Of a stretch of DNA of 64,000 bases, positions 33,535 to 42,754 are shown piece after piece (within the stretch, counting starts at the first letter, position 1; every line of letters begins with the position of its first letter). Source of the stretch: an uncultured Bacillota bacterium (GTDB taxonomy: Bacteria > Bacillota > Clostridia > Christensenellales > UBA1242); contig CAMMDQ010000001.1 of the NCBI GenBank assembly GCA_946495675.1, positions 82,225 to 146,224 on the forward strand, read 5' to 3'. The position numbers were made by a program, and so were the translations under genes. A model generated the notes under the pieces. It searched no databases, was not told where the DNA came from, and saw only the letters and a list, made by a program, of their open reading frames with translations.

Positions 33535-35409
33535 ATGAAAGTTAAAGAGGTTTATATCATACTCATTTCTGCGGTTTTGCTGTTGAGTGCAATCCTGCTT
33601 TTTTTGCCGCCATCAACGACAAATCAGCAAATTCAAAGCGCAATCGCAGTTGACGGACCAACTGATACAACACATTACTGGACGGATGAGGCTGTGTGGA
33701 CGGCAGCAGACAAGGATATTAACAGTTATGCCCTTTCAGGCAGCGGGACGGAGATTGACCCCTATCTTATTCAGTCAGAATGGGATTTGGCTTATTTGTC
33801 TTGGACAATATATTCAGACAATCCAATTGACAGCCAGGTCTCAGGTACAGGCAACACAAACTATTTTTATAGTGGTTTATATTTTACACAAACAGTAGAT
33901 CTTGATCTTTCAGCATATTATTGGCAGCCGATCGGCACCTATTATATAAATGCAGTTATAAGATATTTTTCAGGAAACTATGACGGAGATGATCATACTA
34001 TAAAAGGTGTTTTTACCCCTGAGGACAATGGTAGTGGGTTTATCAGTTATCAAGGTCTGTTTGGCTATGTAAGCGGCCAAGAAACAACACAAAGGGCAAC
34101 CCTTTCAAATCTTGGAGTGATTGACAGCTATGTGCAAGGGACTAGCCATGTTGGAGGTGTTGTGGCATATGCAGATTCCAATTCAAACATAACAAATTGT
34201 TTTAATGCCGGTCAGGTGAGTGGACAGGGATCTGCTGGCGGCGTTGTAGGTCGCATGGGACAGAATTCAAGTATTATTAATTGTTCTAACTCTGGCTTAA
34301 TTGAAGGTATTGGAGGCAATGCAGGCGGGGTTGTAGGGTATGCGTATTCCAATTCAAACATAACAAATTGTTCTAACACGGGCTTAATTGAAGGCATTGG
34401 AAGAGGTGTAGGCGGGGTTGTAGGGTATGCGTATTCCAATTCAAGCATAACAAATTGTTCTAACACGGGCTCTGTCAGTGGTGATGATTATGTTGCCGGC
34501 CTTGTGGGTTATTGTGGCTCAAATTCTAGTATAACTGGTAGTTTTAATTCTGGCACAGTTACAGGCTCATCTCAGACTGGAGGTGTTGTGGGATATGGGA
34601 CTTCAAGTTTGACAATAACAGATTGCTACAACACAGGAGCGATTGATTGCGCAAATAATTCAAGCGGGGGTATAGTTGGACAATTTTCTGCAAGCTCAGT
34701 CATAAATTGCTACAACACCGGGTCGGTGGAAGGCTCTAACAGTGTTGGTGGTATTTTGGGAAGCGGGAGTGTAAATTCAACTATAACAAATAGTTATAAT
34801 ACTGGTTGGATAATTGGAGAAATTGCAGTCGGGGGAATTGGCGGTTCTAACTCTTCAGTTTCAATCACAAATTGCTATAACACGGGCTCGATTGAAGGCA
34901 GCGTCAGCGATACCGGTGGTATTGCAGGCTATTGCGATTCAGATTCAGCCATCACAGATTGTTATAACATAGGTTCGGTGAGTGGTGAGATGTATGTTGG
35001 TGGCATTGTGGGAGGCTGTTTTGCAGGCGCAGTCAGCAACAGTGGATTTGAAGGCGATATTGAAGGAACCGAATATGTTGGCGCTATTTGTGGGGAAGTA
35101 GCAGAAAACAGTTCTGCTACTGATTGCTATGCTGTCGCAAACAGTTCTAGCTCTATTTCGCTTATTGGCACTAATTCTGGAGCGATTGAAAATATTGTGG
35201 GAATTGTGTCGGCTGGTGGAGTTGAAAACAAGATGTATTTTGGTGATAACTTTACTGAATTTGCTTGGTTTAATTTTGACGGAAGCCCAATTCCACAAAA
35301 TCTGACCTGGTCGGGACAGTTTCAAGAACCTCCTATAGAATATGCAGGCAGCAGCGATTGGATTTTAGAAAAAATGGTAGATGATGGTTGGCAGATGATT
35401 GCTTTTTAA
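33535..35409 (+). CDS. Secreted GLUG-repeat protein
   Basis: 624 aa with AAGGAG upstream. An N-terminal signal peptide is clear (MKVKEVY then about 17 hydrophobic residues; probable cleavage after about residue 38 at SAIA). Residues about 200-540 are a run of GLUG-type repeats of about 30 residues (GGVVGYAYSNSNITNCSNTG and variants), which fold as a beta-helix or solenoid. Before them is a typical lead-in domain with DPYLIQSEWDLAYLS. No LPXTG motif or C-terminal membrane anchor is seen, so it is probably released or held non-covalently. A role in adhesion is usual for the class but not shown. Confidence 0.85.
   Translation: MKVKEVYIILISAVLLLSAILLFLPPSTTNQQIQSAIAVDGPTDTTHYWTDEAVWTAADKDINSYALSGSGTEIDPYLIQSEWDLAYLSWTIYSDNPIDSQVSGTGNTNYFYSGLYFTQTVDLDLSAYYWQPIGTYYINAVIRYFSGNYDGDDHTIKGVFTPEDNGSGFISYQGLFGYVSGQETTQRATLSNLGVIDSYVQGTSHVGGVVAYADSNSNITNCFNAGQVSGQGSAGGVVGRMGQNSSIINCSNSGLIEGIGGNAGGVVGYAYSNSNITNCSNTGLIEGIGRGVGGVVGYAYSNSSITNCSNTGSVSGDDYVAGLVGYCGSNSSITGSFNSGTVTGSSQTGGVVGYGTSSLTITDCYNTGAIDCANNSSGGIVGQFSASSVINCYNTGSVEGSNSVGGILGSGSVNSTITNSYNTGWIIGEIAVGGIGGSNSSVSITNCYNTGSIEGSVSDTGGIAGYCDSDSAITDCYNIGSVSGEMYVGGIVGGCFAGAVSNSGFEGDIEGTEYVGAICGEVAENSSATDCYAVANSSSSISLIGTNSGAIENIVGIVSAGGVENKMYFGDNFTEFAWFNFDGSPIPQNLTWSGQFQEPPIEYAGSSDWILEKMVDDGWQMIAF
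34190..35010 (+). repeat. Degenerate tandem repeats encoding GLUG units
   Basis: Units of about 80-95 bases; the closest pair starts near 34325 and 34412 and is nearly identical over about 75 bases. Similar motifs (ATAACAAATTGTTCTAACAC) recur, so copy-number change by recombination is plausible. Confidence 0.75.
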
Positions 35410-35440
35410 CAAAATAACGCAAAAAATTGCGTTATTTTTA
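35410..35440. terminator. Intrinsic terminator, probably bidirectional
   Basis: AAATAACGCAA pairs with TTGCGTTATTT around a four-base loop, with T5 on the plus side and A/T-rich flank on the other. It closes the GLUG gene and perhaps the minus-strand Cys-rich gene. Confidence 0.88.
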
Positions 35441-35468
35441 TTTGAGGCTCTGCGAAATTATCTTTCAG

Positions 35469-35681
35469 CTAGCATCGATTGCACAAATTACAGCCCCATA
35501 GAAGTCCTGTTAAAAAATACACCGTGTTTATGGTGCAGCAGTTGTCATGGCAGCTATGACCAGGGCAGCATTGCGTTGGACAAGCAAAAGAGGGTGATGG
35601 AAATAGGCAGCCATTAAATGATGGACAATGGCATGAGTGCAGATCGACAAAAGAGCCTTGTCTGTAGTAATTTGATGACAT
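35469..35681 (-). CDS. 70-residue cysteine-rich protein
   Basis: Twelve cysteines in 70 residues, including PTQCCPGHSC, HDNCC and a C-terminal CNLCNRC. The minus-strand start ATG 35681 has AAAAGGAG five bases upstream, which strongly supports translation. There is no clear signal peptide. The cysteines are not in regular zinc-finger pairs. It lies alone between convergent and divergent neighbours. It could be a spore-coat-type cross-linked protein, a metal-binding protein or a peptide precursor; none can be decided from sequence. Confidence 0.6.
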   Translation of the reverse strand: MSSNYYRQGSFVDLHSCHCPSFNGCLFPSPSFACPTQCCPGHSCHDNCCTINTVYFLTGLLWGCNLCNRC

Positions 35682-35732
35682 AATTTCTCCTTTTGGTTAT
35701 CAATTTTTATTTGAGAAAATAAAGATATTCTT

Positions 35733-36722
35733 ATGGTTGGGAAAGCTGGCACTCTGCTCACAATAGTTGGCACAATCATTGGCTCGGGATTTTTAAGCGG
35801 CAAAGAGCTTGTGGTATTTTTTTCTCGATTTGGCTGGTGGTCTTATCTTGGAATTTTTTGTCTGCTGTTTTTCTTTTATTTCGTTTTTAAATTTTTGTTA
35901 GGTCTTAAAAGAGATGTTGTTGAAAAAATTTCATCATCTAAATTGTTTTTGATTTTCAATTCTTCGGTTTGTGTGATATTTTCTGCAGCGATGTTTGCTT
36001 CGTTGCAGGAAAGTCTTGATATAATTTTGCCAATCAAAATTTTTGTTTTTCTTGTTATTTTTTTCCTATGCAGCCTTATATTACAAAAAGGGCTCAAAGT
36101 TTTTGGACGAATAAACAATTTTCTCGTTCCAATAATGATATTGATTTTTGTAATTTTGCTAGGGCTTAATTTCAAATTTGATTTTTCTTTTCCAAGCACC
36201 AATCTGCCTTTTCCTGCCATCTTTTACAGCCTCCTGTATTGCACCTTAAATGCTTCAAACAGCAGTGTTGTGATTGCGTCTTTAGGGCAAAAACTTTCAG
36301 AAAAAGAAAAAGCACGAGTTGCATTTTTTGCGGCATTTGTGCTCGTGCTTATCTTGTTTTTTGCAAATTCTGTATTACTTGAAAATCAAGACAGTTTGAA
36401 CGCTGTCATGCCGTTTTTATCAATTTTTCCTTCTTGGCAAAAGGTGGTGCTGAAATTCGTAATAATTTTGGGCAGTTTAACAACACTTTTTTCACTGGTT
36501 TACAATTTTCACATTTCACTGAGCAAAAAAAGTAAAATATCAGCCTATTTTTTCAGTATTGTTTTGCCTTTTGCATTAAGTTTTATTGGCTTTGGCAACA
36601 TTGTTGCTCTTTTAGAACCTGTTGCCAGTGTGCTATCTTTACTAGTGCTTGGATTTTTATTTAAAGAAAATCTTTCATACAAAAATCAACACAAAGCTTT
36701 GACAAAACGCAAAAATCTTTAG
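35733..36722 (+). CDS. YkvI-like membrane transporter
   Basis: 329 aa, about nine to ten hydrophobic helices. The first helix reads TIVGTIIGSGFLSGKELVVFF, the form seen in YkvI and related proteins of the amino-acid/LeuT-fold superfamily, with a broken helix at GSGF. Substrate unknown. The start has no Shine-Dalgarno site; ATG 35733 is the first codon after an in-frame stop, and it sits only 51 bases from the divergent Cys-rich gene. The stop overlaps the end of the convergent ABC permease gene. Confidence 0.8.
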   Translation: MVGKAGTLLTIVGTIIGSGFLSGKELVVFFSRFGWWSYLGIFCLLFFFYFVFKFLLGLKRDVVEKISSSKLFLIFNSSVCVIFSAAMFASLQESLDIILPIKIFVFLVIFFLCSLILQKGLKVFGRINNFLVPIMILIFVILLGLNFKFDFSFPSTNLPFPAIFYSLLYCTLNASNSSVVIASLGQKLSEKEKARVAFFAAFVLVLILFFANSVLLENQDSLNAVMPFLSIFPSWQKVVLKFVIILGSLTTLFSLVYNFHISLSKKSKISAYFFSIVLPFALSFIGFGNIVALLEPVASVLSLLVLGFLFKENLSYKNQHKALTKRKNL

Positions 36723-37540
36723 CCTTTTTTATATTTTTTCTCAAAAGGAATCACCAGCCCATACATTCCGCCAGCAAGGAGGCAGAGTATCACTATGCTT
36801 GCCATAACAATGTCTAGCTGCAGCACTTGTGAGCCATAATTGATAAGATAACCAAGACCGGCTCGGCTTGACAGGTATTCGCCCATAATAGTTCCAACCC
36901 AGCTCATTCCAACATTGATTTTTAAAACTGAAATAAAATCTGGCAAGGCATTTGGAAGCACCAGTTTGAAAAGAATTTGGAATTTGTTGGCATGCATCGA
37001 TTTCATGAGCAGTATCTTATCATTATCACATGAAATGAATGCATTGAGCATTGAAATTATCGTTATTATAATGCATATAAGCACGCACATAACGATTGTT
37101 GCTCCTGGGCCAGAACCAACCCATAGAATAATCATTGGGCCAAGTGCAATTTTTGGCAAACTATTCAAAACTATAAGATAGGGTTCCATCACTTTTCTGA
37201 GCCTTTCACTCCACCACAAGATGATTGCCAGAAAAACTCCAATCAGTGTGGCAAGAACAAAACCGATTATTGTCTCGTAAAGTGAAGTCCAAATGTGAAT
37301 AAACAAATTTCCAGAGCCGGCAAGAGATATTATTGTTTCAAATATTCTAGACGGGCTTGAAAAGAAAAATGGATCGATTGCACCAGTGTCTGCAAGCAGT
37401 TGCCACAAACCCAAAAAAAGTGCAATTACAACTATACGCCAAAAGATGACTATGACTTTGTCTGTCTTTAATTTTTTCAAATATTTTGCATGTGCTTTTG
37501 AGTAATTTGTCTTGTTTTTCATCAGCTTAGATTTCTCCAA
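36719..37540 (-). CDS. ABC transporter permease (nitrate/sulfonate/taurine-type, SsuC/TauC-like)
   Basis: 273 aa with about six transmembrane helices. The inner-membrane permease signature is present in LPNALPDFISVLKINVGMSWVG, and the N-terminal LLADTGAIDPFFFSSPSRIFE is typical of SsuC/TauC/ThiX-like permeases. Its start overlaps the 3' end of the ATPase gene by about 19 bases. No substrate-binding protein gene is adjacent, so the substrate (sulfonate, pyrimidine precursor or similar) is open. Confidence 0.88.
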   Translation of the reverse strand: MEKSKLMKNKTNYSKAHAKYLKKLKTDKVIVIFWRIVVIALFLGLWQLLADTGAIDPFFFSSPSRIFETIISLAGSGNLFIHIWTSLYETIIGFVLATLIGVFLAIILWWSERLRKVMEPYLIVLNSLPKIALGPMIILWVGSGPGATIVMCVLICIIITIISMLNAFISCDNDKILLMKSMHANKFQILFKLVLPNALPDFISVLKINVGMSWVGTIMGEYLSSRAGLGYLINYGSQVLQLDIVMASIVILCLLAGGMYGLVIPFEKKYKKG

Positions 37541-38277
37541 ATCAATTCAAAATACTTGCCAAAGTTTTCTGCCTCACGCTTCTTAAGCGGGGTGGAGCCT
37601 TCAAAATTCAGTTCAAGTTGTGTTTTGACTGTTGCAGGTCTTGGCGAAAGGATGATGATCTTATCTGACATGGACAGTGCTTCTGAAATATCATGCGTTA
37701 CAAGTAACGCAGTTTTTTCTTCACTTTTTATTATTTGATAAACATCATCGCATACATTAAGCCTTGTTTGAAAGTCAAGAGCTGAAAAGGGCTCGTCGAG
37801 CAATAAGAGAGAGGGATTGAGCACCAGTGTTCTGATAAGTGCCACTCTTTGCCGCATACCCCCGCTAAGTTGGCGAGGCTTTTTGTTTTTAAAGTTGTAA
37901 AGGTCATACTTTTTGAGCAGTTCTTCGGCAAAGGCAAGGGCTTTTTCATCTTTATGTTTTTTTTGGATTTGAAGTCCCAAAATAATATTTTGCCATATTG
38001 TGCGCCACTCAAACAAATGGTCTCGTTGAAACATATATCCAATTCTATCGTCATTTTTTTCGATTTTTTTGCCCTCCAAAAGAATTTGTCCTGCCGAAGG
38101 CTCAAGCAATCCTGCGGTCAGTGAAAGCATGGTTGTTTTTCCGCAGCCGCTTGGTCCAACAAGTGAAGAAAAACTTTTTTGTTTGACAAAAAAATTGACA
38201 TTGTTTAGGGCGTGAATTTCGCTTTCTTTAGTCTGATAAAAATAACTTAAATTTTCATATTGTAAAAACTTATCCAT
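37522..38277 (-). CDS. ABC transporter ATP-binding protein (SsuB/TauB-like)
   Basis: 251 aa. Walker A GPSGCGKT, Q-loop MFQRDHLFEW, signature LSGGMRQRVALIRT, Walker B LLLLDEPFSALD and H-loop LVTHDISEAL are all intact. The YMFQRDHLFEWRTIWQN segment is typical of the nitrate/sulfonate/taurine group. Energises the permease encoded just downstream. Minus-strand AGAGG lies upstream of the ATG. It diverges from the capsid-type operon. Confidence 0.93.
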   Translation of the reverse strand: MDKFLQYENLSYFYQTKESEIHALNNVNFFVKQKSFSSLVGPSGCGKTTMLSLTAGLLEPSAGQILLEGKKIEKNDDRIGYMFQRDHLFEWRTIWQNIILGLQIQKKHKDEKALAFAEELLKKYDLYNFKNKKPRQLSGGMRQRVALIRTLVLNPSLLLLDEPFSALDFQTRLNVCDDVYQIIKSEEKTALLVTHDISEALSMSDKIIILSPRPATVKTQLELNFEGSTPLKKREAENFGKYFELIWRNLS

Positions 38278-38357
38278 TTGTAAAACCTCTACATTATCAG
38301 TTTAGAGATTTTTGAAAGTGTTGTTACAAAAAATTTGAAAAATTGTGGCAGTAAGGT

Positions 38358-38386
38358 TTGAAAGCTGAATTTTTCAAAACTATAAT
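38358..38386 (+). promoter_or_regulatory. Sigma-A promoter of the capsid-type operon
   Basis: TTGAAA at 38358-38363, 17-base spacer, TATAAT at 38381-38386; start near 38393. No operator-like inverted repeat or phage repressor gene is evident nearby. Confidence 0.83.
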
Positions 38387-38414
38387 TGTCGCAGAGAAGT
38401 CGCAAGGAGAAAAG

Positions 38415-38699
38415 ATGAATGACGAAGATAAAATCAGGAAAGCACTTTTAAAAAAAGCTCTGGGCTATAGTGCTGACGAGGTTGTTGAAGAATATGCGCT
38501 AGATGATGGAGAAGAAAAGCTCGTCAAGAAAAAAGTTACAAAAAAGCATTTCGGACCTGATGTGAGTGCCGTCAAGATTCTGCTTGAAAGATATTATCAA
38601 ACCTATCAAGAAAAAATCGCTCTTATGAGTGATGAAGAACTTGAGAAGGAAGAGAAGCGACTTTTAAAGATGTTAAAGGAGGCGGAAGATGAGAGTTAG
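38415..38699 (+). CDS. Small phage-type protein, possible terminase small subunit-like
   Basis: 94 aa from ATG 38415 (AAGGAG upstream). It begins with a helical part (IRKALLKKALGYSADEVVEEY) that could be a helix-turn-helix. A stretch KKVTKKHFGPDVSAVKILLERY follows in two parts (KKVTKKHFGPDVSAVK, then ILLERY), of the kind seen in small terminase subunits and related phage proteins. A charged coiled tail ends it. First gene of the capsid operon. The terminase idea is weak; it could equally be a capsid-assembly accessory. Confidence 0.5.
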   Translation: MNDEDKIRKALLKKALGYSADEVVEEYALDDGEEKLVKKKVTKKHFGPDVSAVKILLERYYQTYQEKIALMSDEELEKEEKRLLKMLKEAEDES

Positions 38700-38919
38700 T
38701 CAGTGTGGACATTTGACAAAATGCGAATTTTCAGGATGTTCAAATTGGGCAAAATACAGTTTCGCAACGAAAGGATTGTTAAAAAAGGATCTTTGTTTTT
38801 GCGAGAAATGTTTGAAAGAAATGTATGAGCTGCTTGGACAGATGCAAATTCCAAAGGGGATTGAAAGCCCTTTCAAGTATGGGAAAAAATTAAGGAAAAA
38901 AGGCGGAGATAAAATATGA
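38689..38919 (+). CDS. Small zinc-binding protein in the capsid operon
   Basis: 76 aa with AAAGGAGG upstream, overlapping the previous gene by 11 bases and the portal gene by four. Cysteines in KCEFSGCSNWAK and LCFCEKCLKEM form two pairs likely to bind zinc. No known family. The tight overlap makes it an integral part of the operon. Confidence 0.65.
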   Translation: MRVSQCGHLTKCEFSGCSNWAKYSFATKGLLKKDLCFCEKCLKEMYELLGQMQIPKGIESPFKYGKKLRKKGGDKI

Positions 38920-40760
38920 AAAAAGAAGAAAGCAAATTGGTAAAGCAGATTTTGGATGATTTTGCCCAGAGAGCACAGGCAAGAAAAAGTTTTGATCTTA
39001 TTTGGAAGATGAACATGAACTTTCTGATGGGCAATCAGTATTGTTCGGTCGGATATGGCGGCATTGAAGAAAACGAAAAACAATTTTTTTGGCAAGAGAG
39101 AGAAGTTTTCAATCACATTGCGCCAATTTTTGACATACGCTATGCAAAACTAGCCAGCATAAAACCTGATATTTCAATTATTCCAGCGACCAATGATGAA
39201 CGGGATAAACAGTCAGCTAAGGTTAGCAAAAAGATATTTGAATCGGTCAAAAACAAACTTAATTTGCCAGAACTTGTCAACAAAGCAATTAAATGGGCAG
39301 AAGTTTGCGGAACTGTTTTCTATAAAGTTGGCTGGAACCCATCAAAAGGTGCAGTTGTTGGCAGAGATGAAAAAGGTAAAGAAATCAGAAGTGGCGAAGT
39401 TGAAGTTTCTGTTCTTAGCCCATTTGAAATTTATCCAGACTCTTCTGTATGTGAAGACATAGACCAGTGCCAAAGCATAATTCACGCAAAGGCATATACC
39501 ACAGACCAAATCAAACAAATGTATGGTGTTGAAACTGAAGGGAGAACTGTGAACACCTTTGCTCTCGGTCAAGTCAGTGAGGGAATTGGCGGTCTCGGCT
39601 CCAACGGAACTGTGCCAAAAATAATTGAAAGCAGCAAAGCAAATAGTGCGATTGTGATCGAAAAATATTTTCGTCCAAATGTTGAATTTCCTCTAGGAAG
39701 GCTGGTTATTATAGCGGGAGACAAACTTGTTTATGATGGTCCTTTGCCATACAAACTTGGCAGTGATGGGCAGCGTGATTTTCCATTCATCAGACAAACC
39801 TGCACTGAAGAGCCGGGGTGTTTCTGGGGAACTAGTATTATCGAGCGCCTTATTCCAGTTCAACGGGCTTACAATGCAATAAAAAATCGGAAACATGAAT
39901 TTGTCAACAGGCTTTCTATGGGTGTGCTTAGTGTTGAAGATGGCTCGGTAGACCTTGATAATTTGGAGGATGAAGGGCTCAGTCCTGGCAAAATTTTGGT
40001 TTATCGCCAAGGCTCGATTGCTCCAAAATTTTTGGAAGGAGAGAGCTTGCCAAGCGGCATTGATAATGAAGAAGATAAATTGCTTGAAGAATTTACAAAA
40101 ATCAGTGGCGTGAGTGAAACTTTAGGAACTGATTATGCATCTGCAAATATAAGTGGAACAGCACTCGAGTTGATGATAAGCCAAGATGAAGCAAGACTGA
40201 ATTCAACAAGTGAAAGCATAAGAAACAGCTGCAAAATACTGGCTCAATATATTTTGAAACTATATCGTCAATATGCAATTTTTCCAAGGCTTGCAAAAAT
40301 TGTGGGCGAAAATGGACAAGTAGACATGTTTTATTTTTCAAGCGGTGACATCACAAGTGATGATATTACTTTGTCAGCTCAAACAGATAACTTAAATTTG
40401 CCATCACAAAAACGAGACATGGTTTTTAAACTTTTGGAAAATGGCATCTTGCAAGACGAAGATGGCAAAATTTCCAACACAACAAAATGCAAAATTATGG
40501 AGATGCTGGGGCTCGGCATTTGGGAAAATGCTCAAGATCTGAATGAACTGCACATCAAAAAAGCAGCGGGTGAAAATCTGAAAATGCTTGATGGTGTGGT
40601 CTGCAAAACCATGGAAATTGATGAGCATAAGTTGCATATCAACGAGCACATTGCTTTTATGCTTGGGCAAGATTTTGAAAAAGCAAAAAAAGACAATCTT
40701 AAACTTGAAGAAATCTTTCTCCAGCATATTCGAGAACATAAAAAACAAATAGGGGGCTAA
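38916..40760 (+). CDS. Phage portal protein (P22-like)
   Basis: 614 aa. The N-terminal part (NFLMGNQYCSVGYGG, FNHIAPIFDIRYAKLASIKPDI) and the middle (WGTSIIERLIPVQRAYNAIKNRKHEF, ISGTALELMISQDEARL) are characteristic of the long portal family used by P22-type phages. The portal ring sits at one capsid vertex and carries DNA. The length is in the usual range, with an intact frame. The scaffold-like and capsid genes follow at once. Confidence 0.88.
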   Translation: MKKEESKLVKQILDDFAQRAQARKSFDLIWKMNMNFLMGNQYCSVGYGGIEENEKQFFWQEREVFNHIAPIFDIRYAKLASIKPDISIIPATNDERDKQSAKVSKKIFESVKNKLNLPELVNKAIKWAEVCGTVFYKVGWNPSKGAVVGRDEKGKEIRSGEVEVSVLSPFEIYPDSSVCEDIDQCQSIIHAKAYTTDQIKQMYGVETEGRTVNTFALGQVSEGIGGLGSNGTVPKIIESSKANSAIVIEKYFRPNVEFPLGRLVIIAGDKLVYDGPLPYKLGSDGQRDFPFIRQTCTEEPGCFWGTSIIERLIPVQRAYNAIKNRKHEFVNRLSMGVLSVEDGSVDLDNLEDEGLSPGKILVYRQGSIAPKFLEGESLPSGIDNEEDKLLEEFTKISGVSETLGTDYASANISGTALELMISQDEARLNSTSESIRNSCKILAQYILKLYRQYAIFPRLAKIVGENGQVDMFYFSSGDITSDDITLSAQTDNLNLPSQKRDMVFKLLENGILQDEDGKISNTTKCKIMEMLGLGIWENAQDLNELHIKKAAGENLKMLDGVVCKTMEIDEHKLHINEHIAFMLGQDFEKAKKDNLKLEEIFLQHIREHKKQIGG

Positions 40761-40761
40761 T

Positions 40762-41433
40762 ATGGAAGAAGAAAACAGAGAACAACCGACCATGGAACCG
40801 GCAAATGTTATAAACATAACGGATGAAGAAAGGGCTGTGAGTGAGGTCGGCTCTCAAGGGCAATATGGTAAATTTAAGTCTGCAAATAAGTTGTTAGAGG
40901 CCTATAACAATTTGCAGAGCGAATTTACCAAAAAATGCCAACAGCTAAGTCAAATGCAAAAAGACAAAATGGGGCAAGGAGTGGGAGATAATCAGGCCGA
41001 GCCAAGCCAAGCTCAGCAGCAAACTGAGACCGAGCAAACTCAACCTGAGCAAACCAAGCTATCTTTTCAAAGTGGCCTTGAATCATTCCTTTTGGCAAAC
41101 GATGATGCCAAACAATTCGAAGATGAAATCAAACAAAAAGTAGATTTATCTTCAACTGCTGCCGACCCTTATCAAGTCGCATGGGCGGGGGTCGTTTTGG
41201 ACCATCTGACAGGAACAAAACAAAAAGCCGGCGACCCGATTGTAAACAAATATGTTTTATCGGACGAACAAGTGCGAAATCAAGTTATTCAAGAATATCT
41301 CAACGATCTGGAAAAGCACAAACCACCTTATGTCATTTCTTCACAGGGCGGGGAAAGAGTGTCAAGCATAAGCCCTGACACTCCATCTTCCTTGGCCGAA
41401 GCAAAAGAGATTGTGAGCAAAATGTTTAACTAA
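40762..41433 (+). CDS. Probable capsid scaffolding protein
   Basis: 223 aa. It is low-complexity and acidic, with a Gln/Glu/Pro-rich middle (AEPSQAQQQTETEQTQPEQ) and predicted helices at the ends. Its C-terminal SLAEAKEIVSKMFN fits scaffold proteins that contact the capsid. It lies exactly between portal and major capsid genes, where scaffolds usually are. Assigned from composition and place; sequence similarity is low. Confidence 0.68.
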   Translation: MEEENREQPTMEPANVINITDEERAVSEVGSQGQYGKFKSANKLLEAYNNLQSEFTKKCQQLSQMQKDKMGQGVGDNQAEPSQAQQQTETEQTQPEQTKLSFQSGLESFLLANDDAKQFEDEIKQKVDLSSTAADPYQVAWAGVVLDHLTGTKQKAGDPIVNKYVLSDEQVRNQVIQEYLNDLEKHKPPYVISSQGGERVSSISPDTPSSLAEAKEIVSKMFN

Positions 41434-41495
41434 ATTTTTAGATTTCGACTTTTTTCTTACAAAAAAAATAAAAAAATCTTAGAAAAGGAGAAATT

Positions 41496-42698
41496 ATGGT
41501 AACTTTAACATCTGCTGAAAGTGCATTAAAAAATGTTTATCTTGGTGTTGTTGCCAACCAACTTAATGTAAGATCAAATCCACTTTTGGCAAAAATCAAA
41601 ATGTCAAGCAAAGATGTTTGGGGAAAAGAAATCCGCAAACTTGCACCTTTTGGCATAAATGGCGGTGTTGGAGCAGGAAGTGAAACTGCATCACTGCCAA
41701 AATCTTCTGGCAACAGCTATGTTCAATTTACTGCTGAACTTAAAAACCTTTATGGAAAAATCGAGCTTTCTGACAAAGCTATTCGGGCTTCTGCAAACAA
41801 TTTGGGAGCTTTTGTAAATCTTCTTTCTGACGAGATGGAAGGTCTTGTTAAAGCAAGTGCTTTCAATCTTGGAAGAATGCTTTATGGTGATGGTTCTGGT
41901 CTTCTTGCAACTGCTGCAAGTGCAAGTGGACAAACAGTAACCTGTGATAAAGTCAACAATCTTATTGAAGGCATGCTTGTTGACGTTTACACTGGTGAAA
42001 GCGTAAACGCAAAACAACTTAAAATTACTTATGTTGACAGAGTTAACAAAACTTTCAATTATGAAGGCACCGCAACAATCAAGACTGGGGACAAAATTTA
42101 CTGCCAAGGTTCAAAAGGATACGAAATCACTGGCCTTGGAAAAATCTTTGACACAGCAAACACAACTCTTTATGGAGTAAGTGTAACTGACTATCCATGG
42201 CTTAAACCTTATGTTTCTGCTCCTTCGTCAAATCAAGACATTTCAGACACTCTTATTCAAGAGGCCATTGATGAGCTTGAATTTAATCACGACTCACAAA
42301 TCAACTATATTGCAACAACTGCTGAAATTCGAAGAGCCTATCAGCAATATCTTTCAGCTTGCAAACGCAATATTGATGTTATGGATTTGGAAGGCGGTTT
42401 CAAAACAATTTCGCACAATGGTATCCCTGTTGTTGCTGACAGATTTGTCGATAGCGGCAAGATGTTCCTTTTAAATACAAACGATTTTACCCTTCATCAA
42501 CTTTGCGATTGGAAGTGGCTGGAAGGTGAAAATGGCAGAATTTTAAGACAGAATGCTGATCAACCTGCATACAGTGCAACTTTGGTAAAATATGCAGAAC
42601 TTATTTGTGACAAACCTTGCGGACAAGCTCTGCTTACAAAAATAAATTCTACAATAGGTTCAGGCTCTGCTTCAGGGGCTGATGATTCTGATTTATAA
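41496..42698 (+). CDS. Major capsid protein (HK97 fold, P22/N4-type)
   Basis: 400 aa with AAAGGAG upstream. N-terminal VYLGVVANQLNVRSNPLLAKI, then FTAELKNLYGKIELSDKAIRAS and the C-terminal TLHQLCDWKWLEGENGRILR fit major capsid proteins of podovirus-like phages. The middle insertion (about residues 150-220) is beta-rich, as in an I domain. The frame is intact. A hairpin terminator directly after it may raise its output over the downstream genes. Confidence 0.85.
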   Translation: MVTLTSAESALKNVYLGVVANQLNVRSNPLLAKIKMSSKDVWGKEIRKLAPFGINGGVGAGSETASLPKSSGNSYVQFTAELKNLYGKIELSDKAIRASANNLGAFVNLLSDEMEGLVKASAFNLGRMLYGDGSGLLATAASASGQTVTCDKVNNLIEGMLVDVYTGESVNAKQLKITYVDRVNKTFNYEGTATIKTGDKIYCQGSKGYEITGLGKIFDTANTTLYGVSVTDYPWLKPYVSAPSSNQDISDTLIQEAIDELEFNHDSQINYIATTAEIRRAYQQYLSACKRNIDVMDLEGGFKTISHNGIPVVADRFVDSGKMFLLNTNDFTLHQLCDWKWLEGENGRILRQNADQPAYSATLVKYAELICDKPCGQALLTKINSTIGSGSASGADDSDL

Positions 42699-42702
42699 TA
42701 AT

Positions 42703-42742
42703 AAGATAAAAGGCAAACAGTTTTGCCTTTTTATCTTTTAAT
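42703..42742 (+). terminator. Internal terminator after the major capsid gene
   Basis: AGATAAAAGGCAAA pairs with TTTGCCTTTTTATCT (one bulge) and a T-rich tail follows. As the downstream genes belong to the same module, it is probably partial. Confidence 0.78.
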
Positions 42743-42754
42743 TTGGGGGTAAAA

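Noticed and set aside
34190..35010. Possible CRISPR array because of short regular repeats
   Set aside because: The repeats are in frame and encode GLUG units; there are no unique spacers of constant length and no cas genes.
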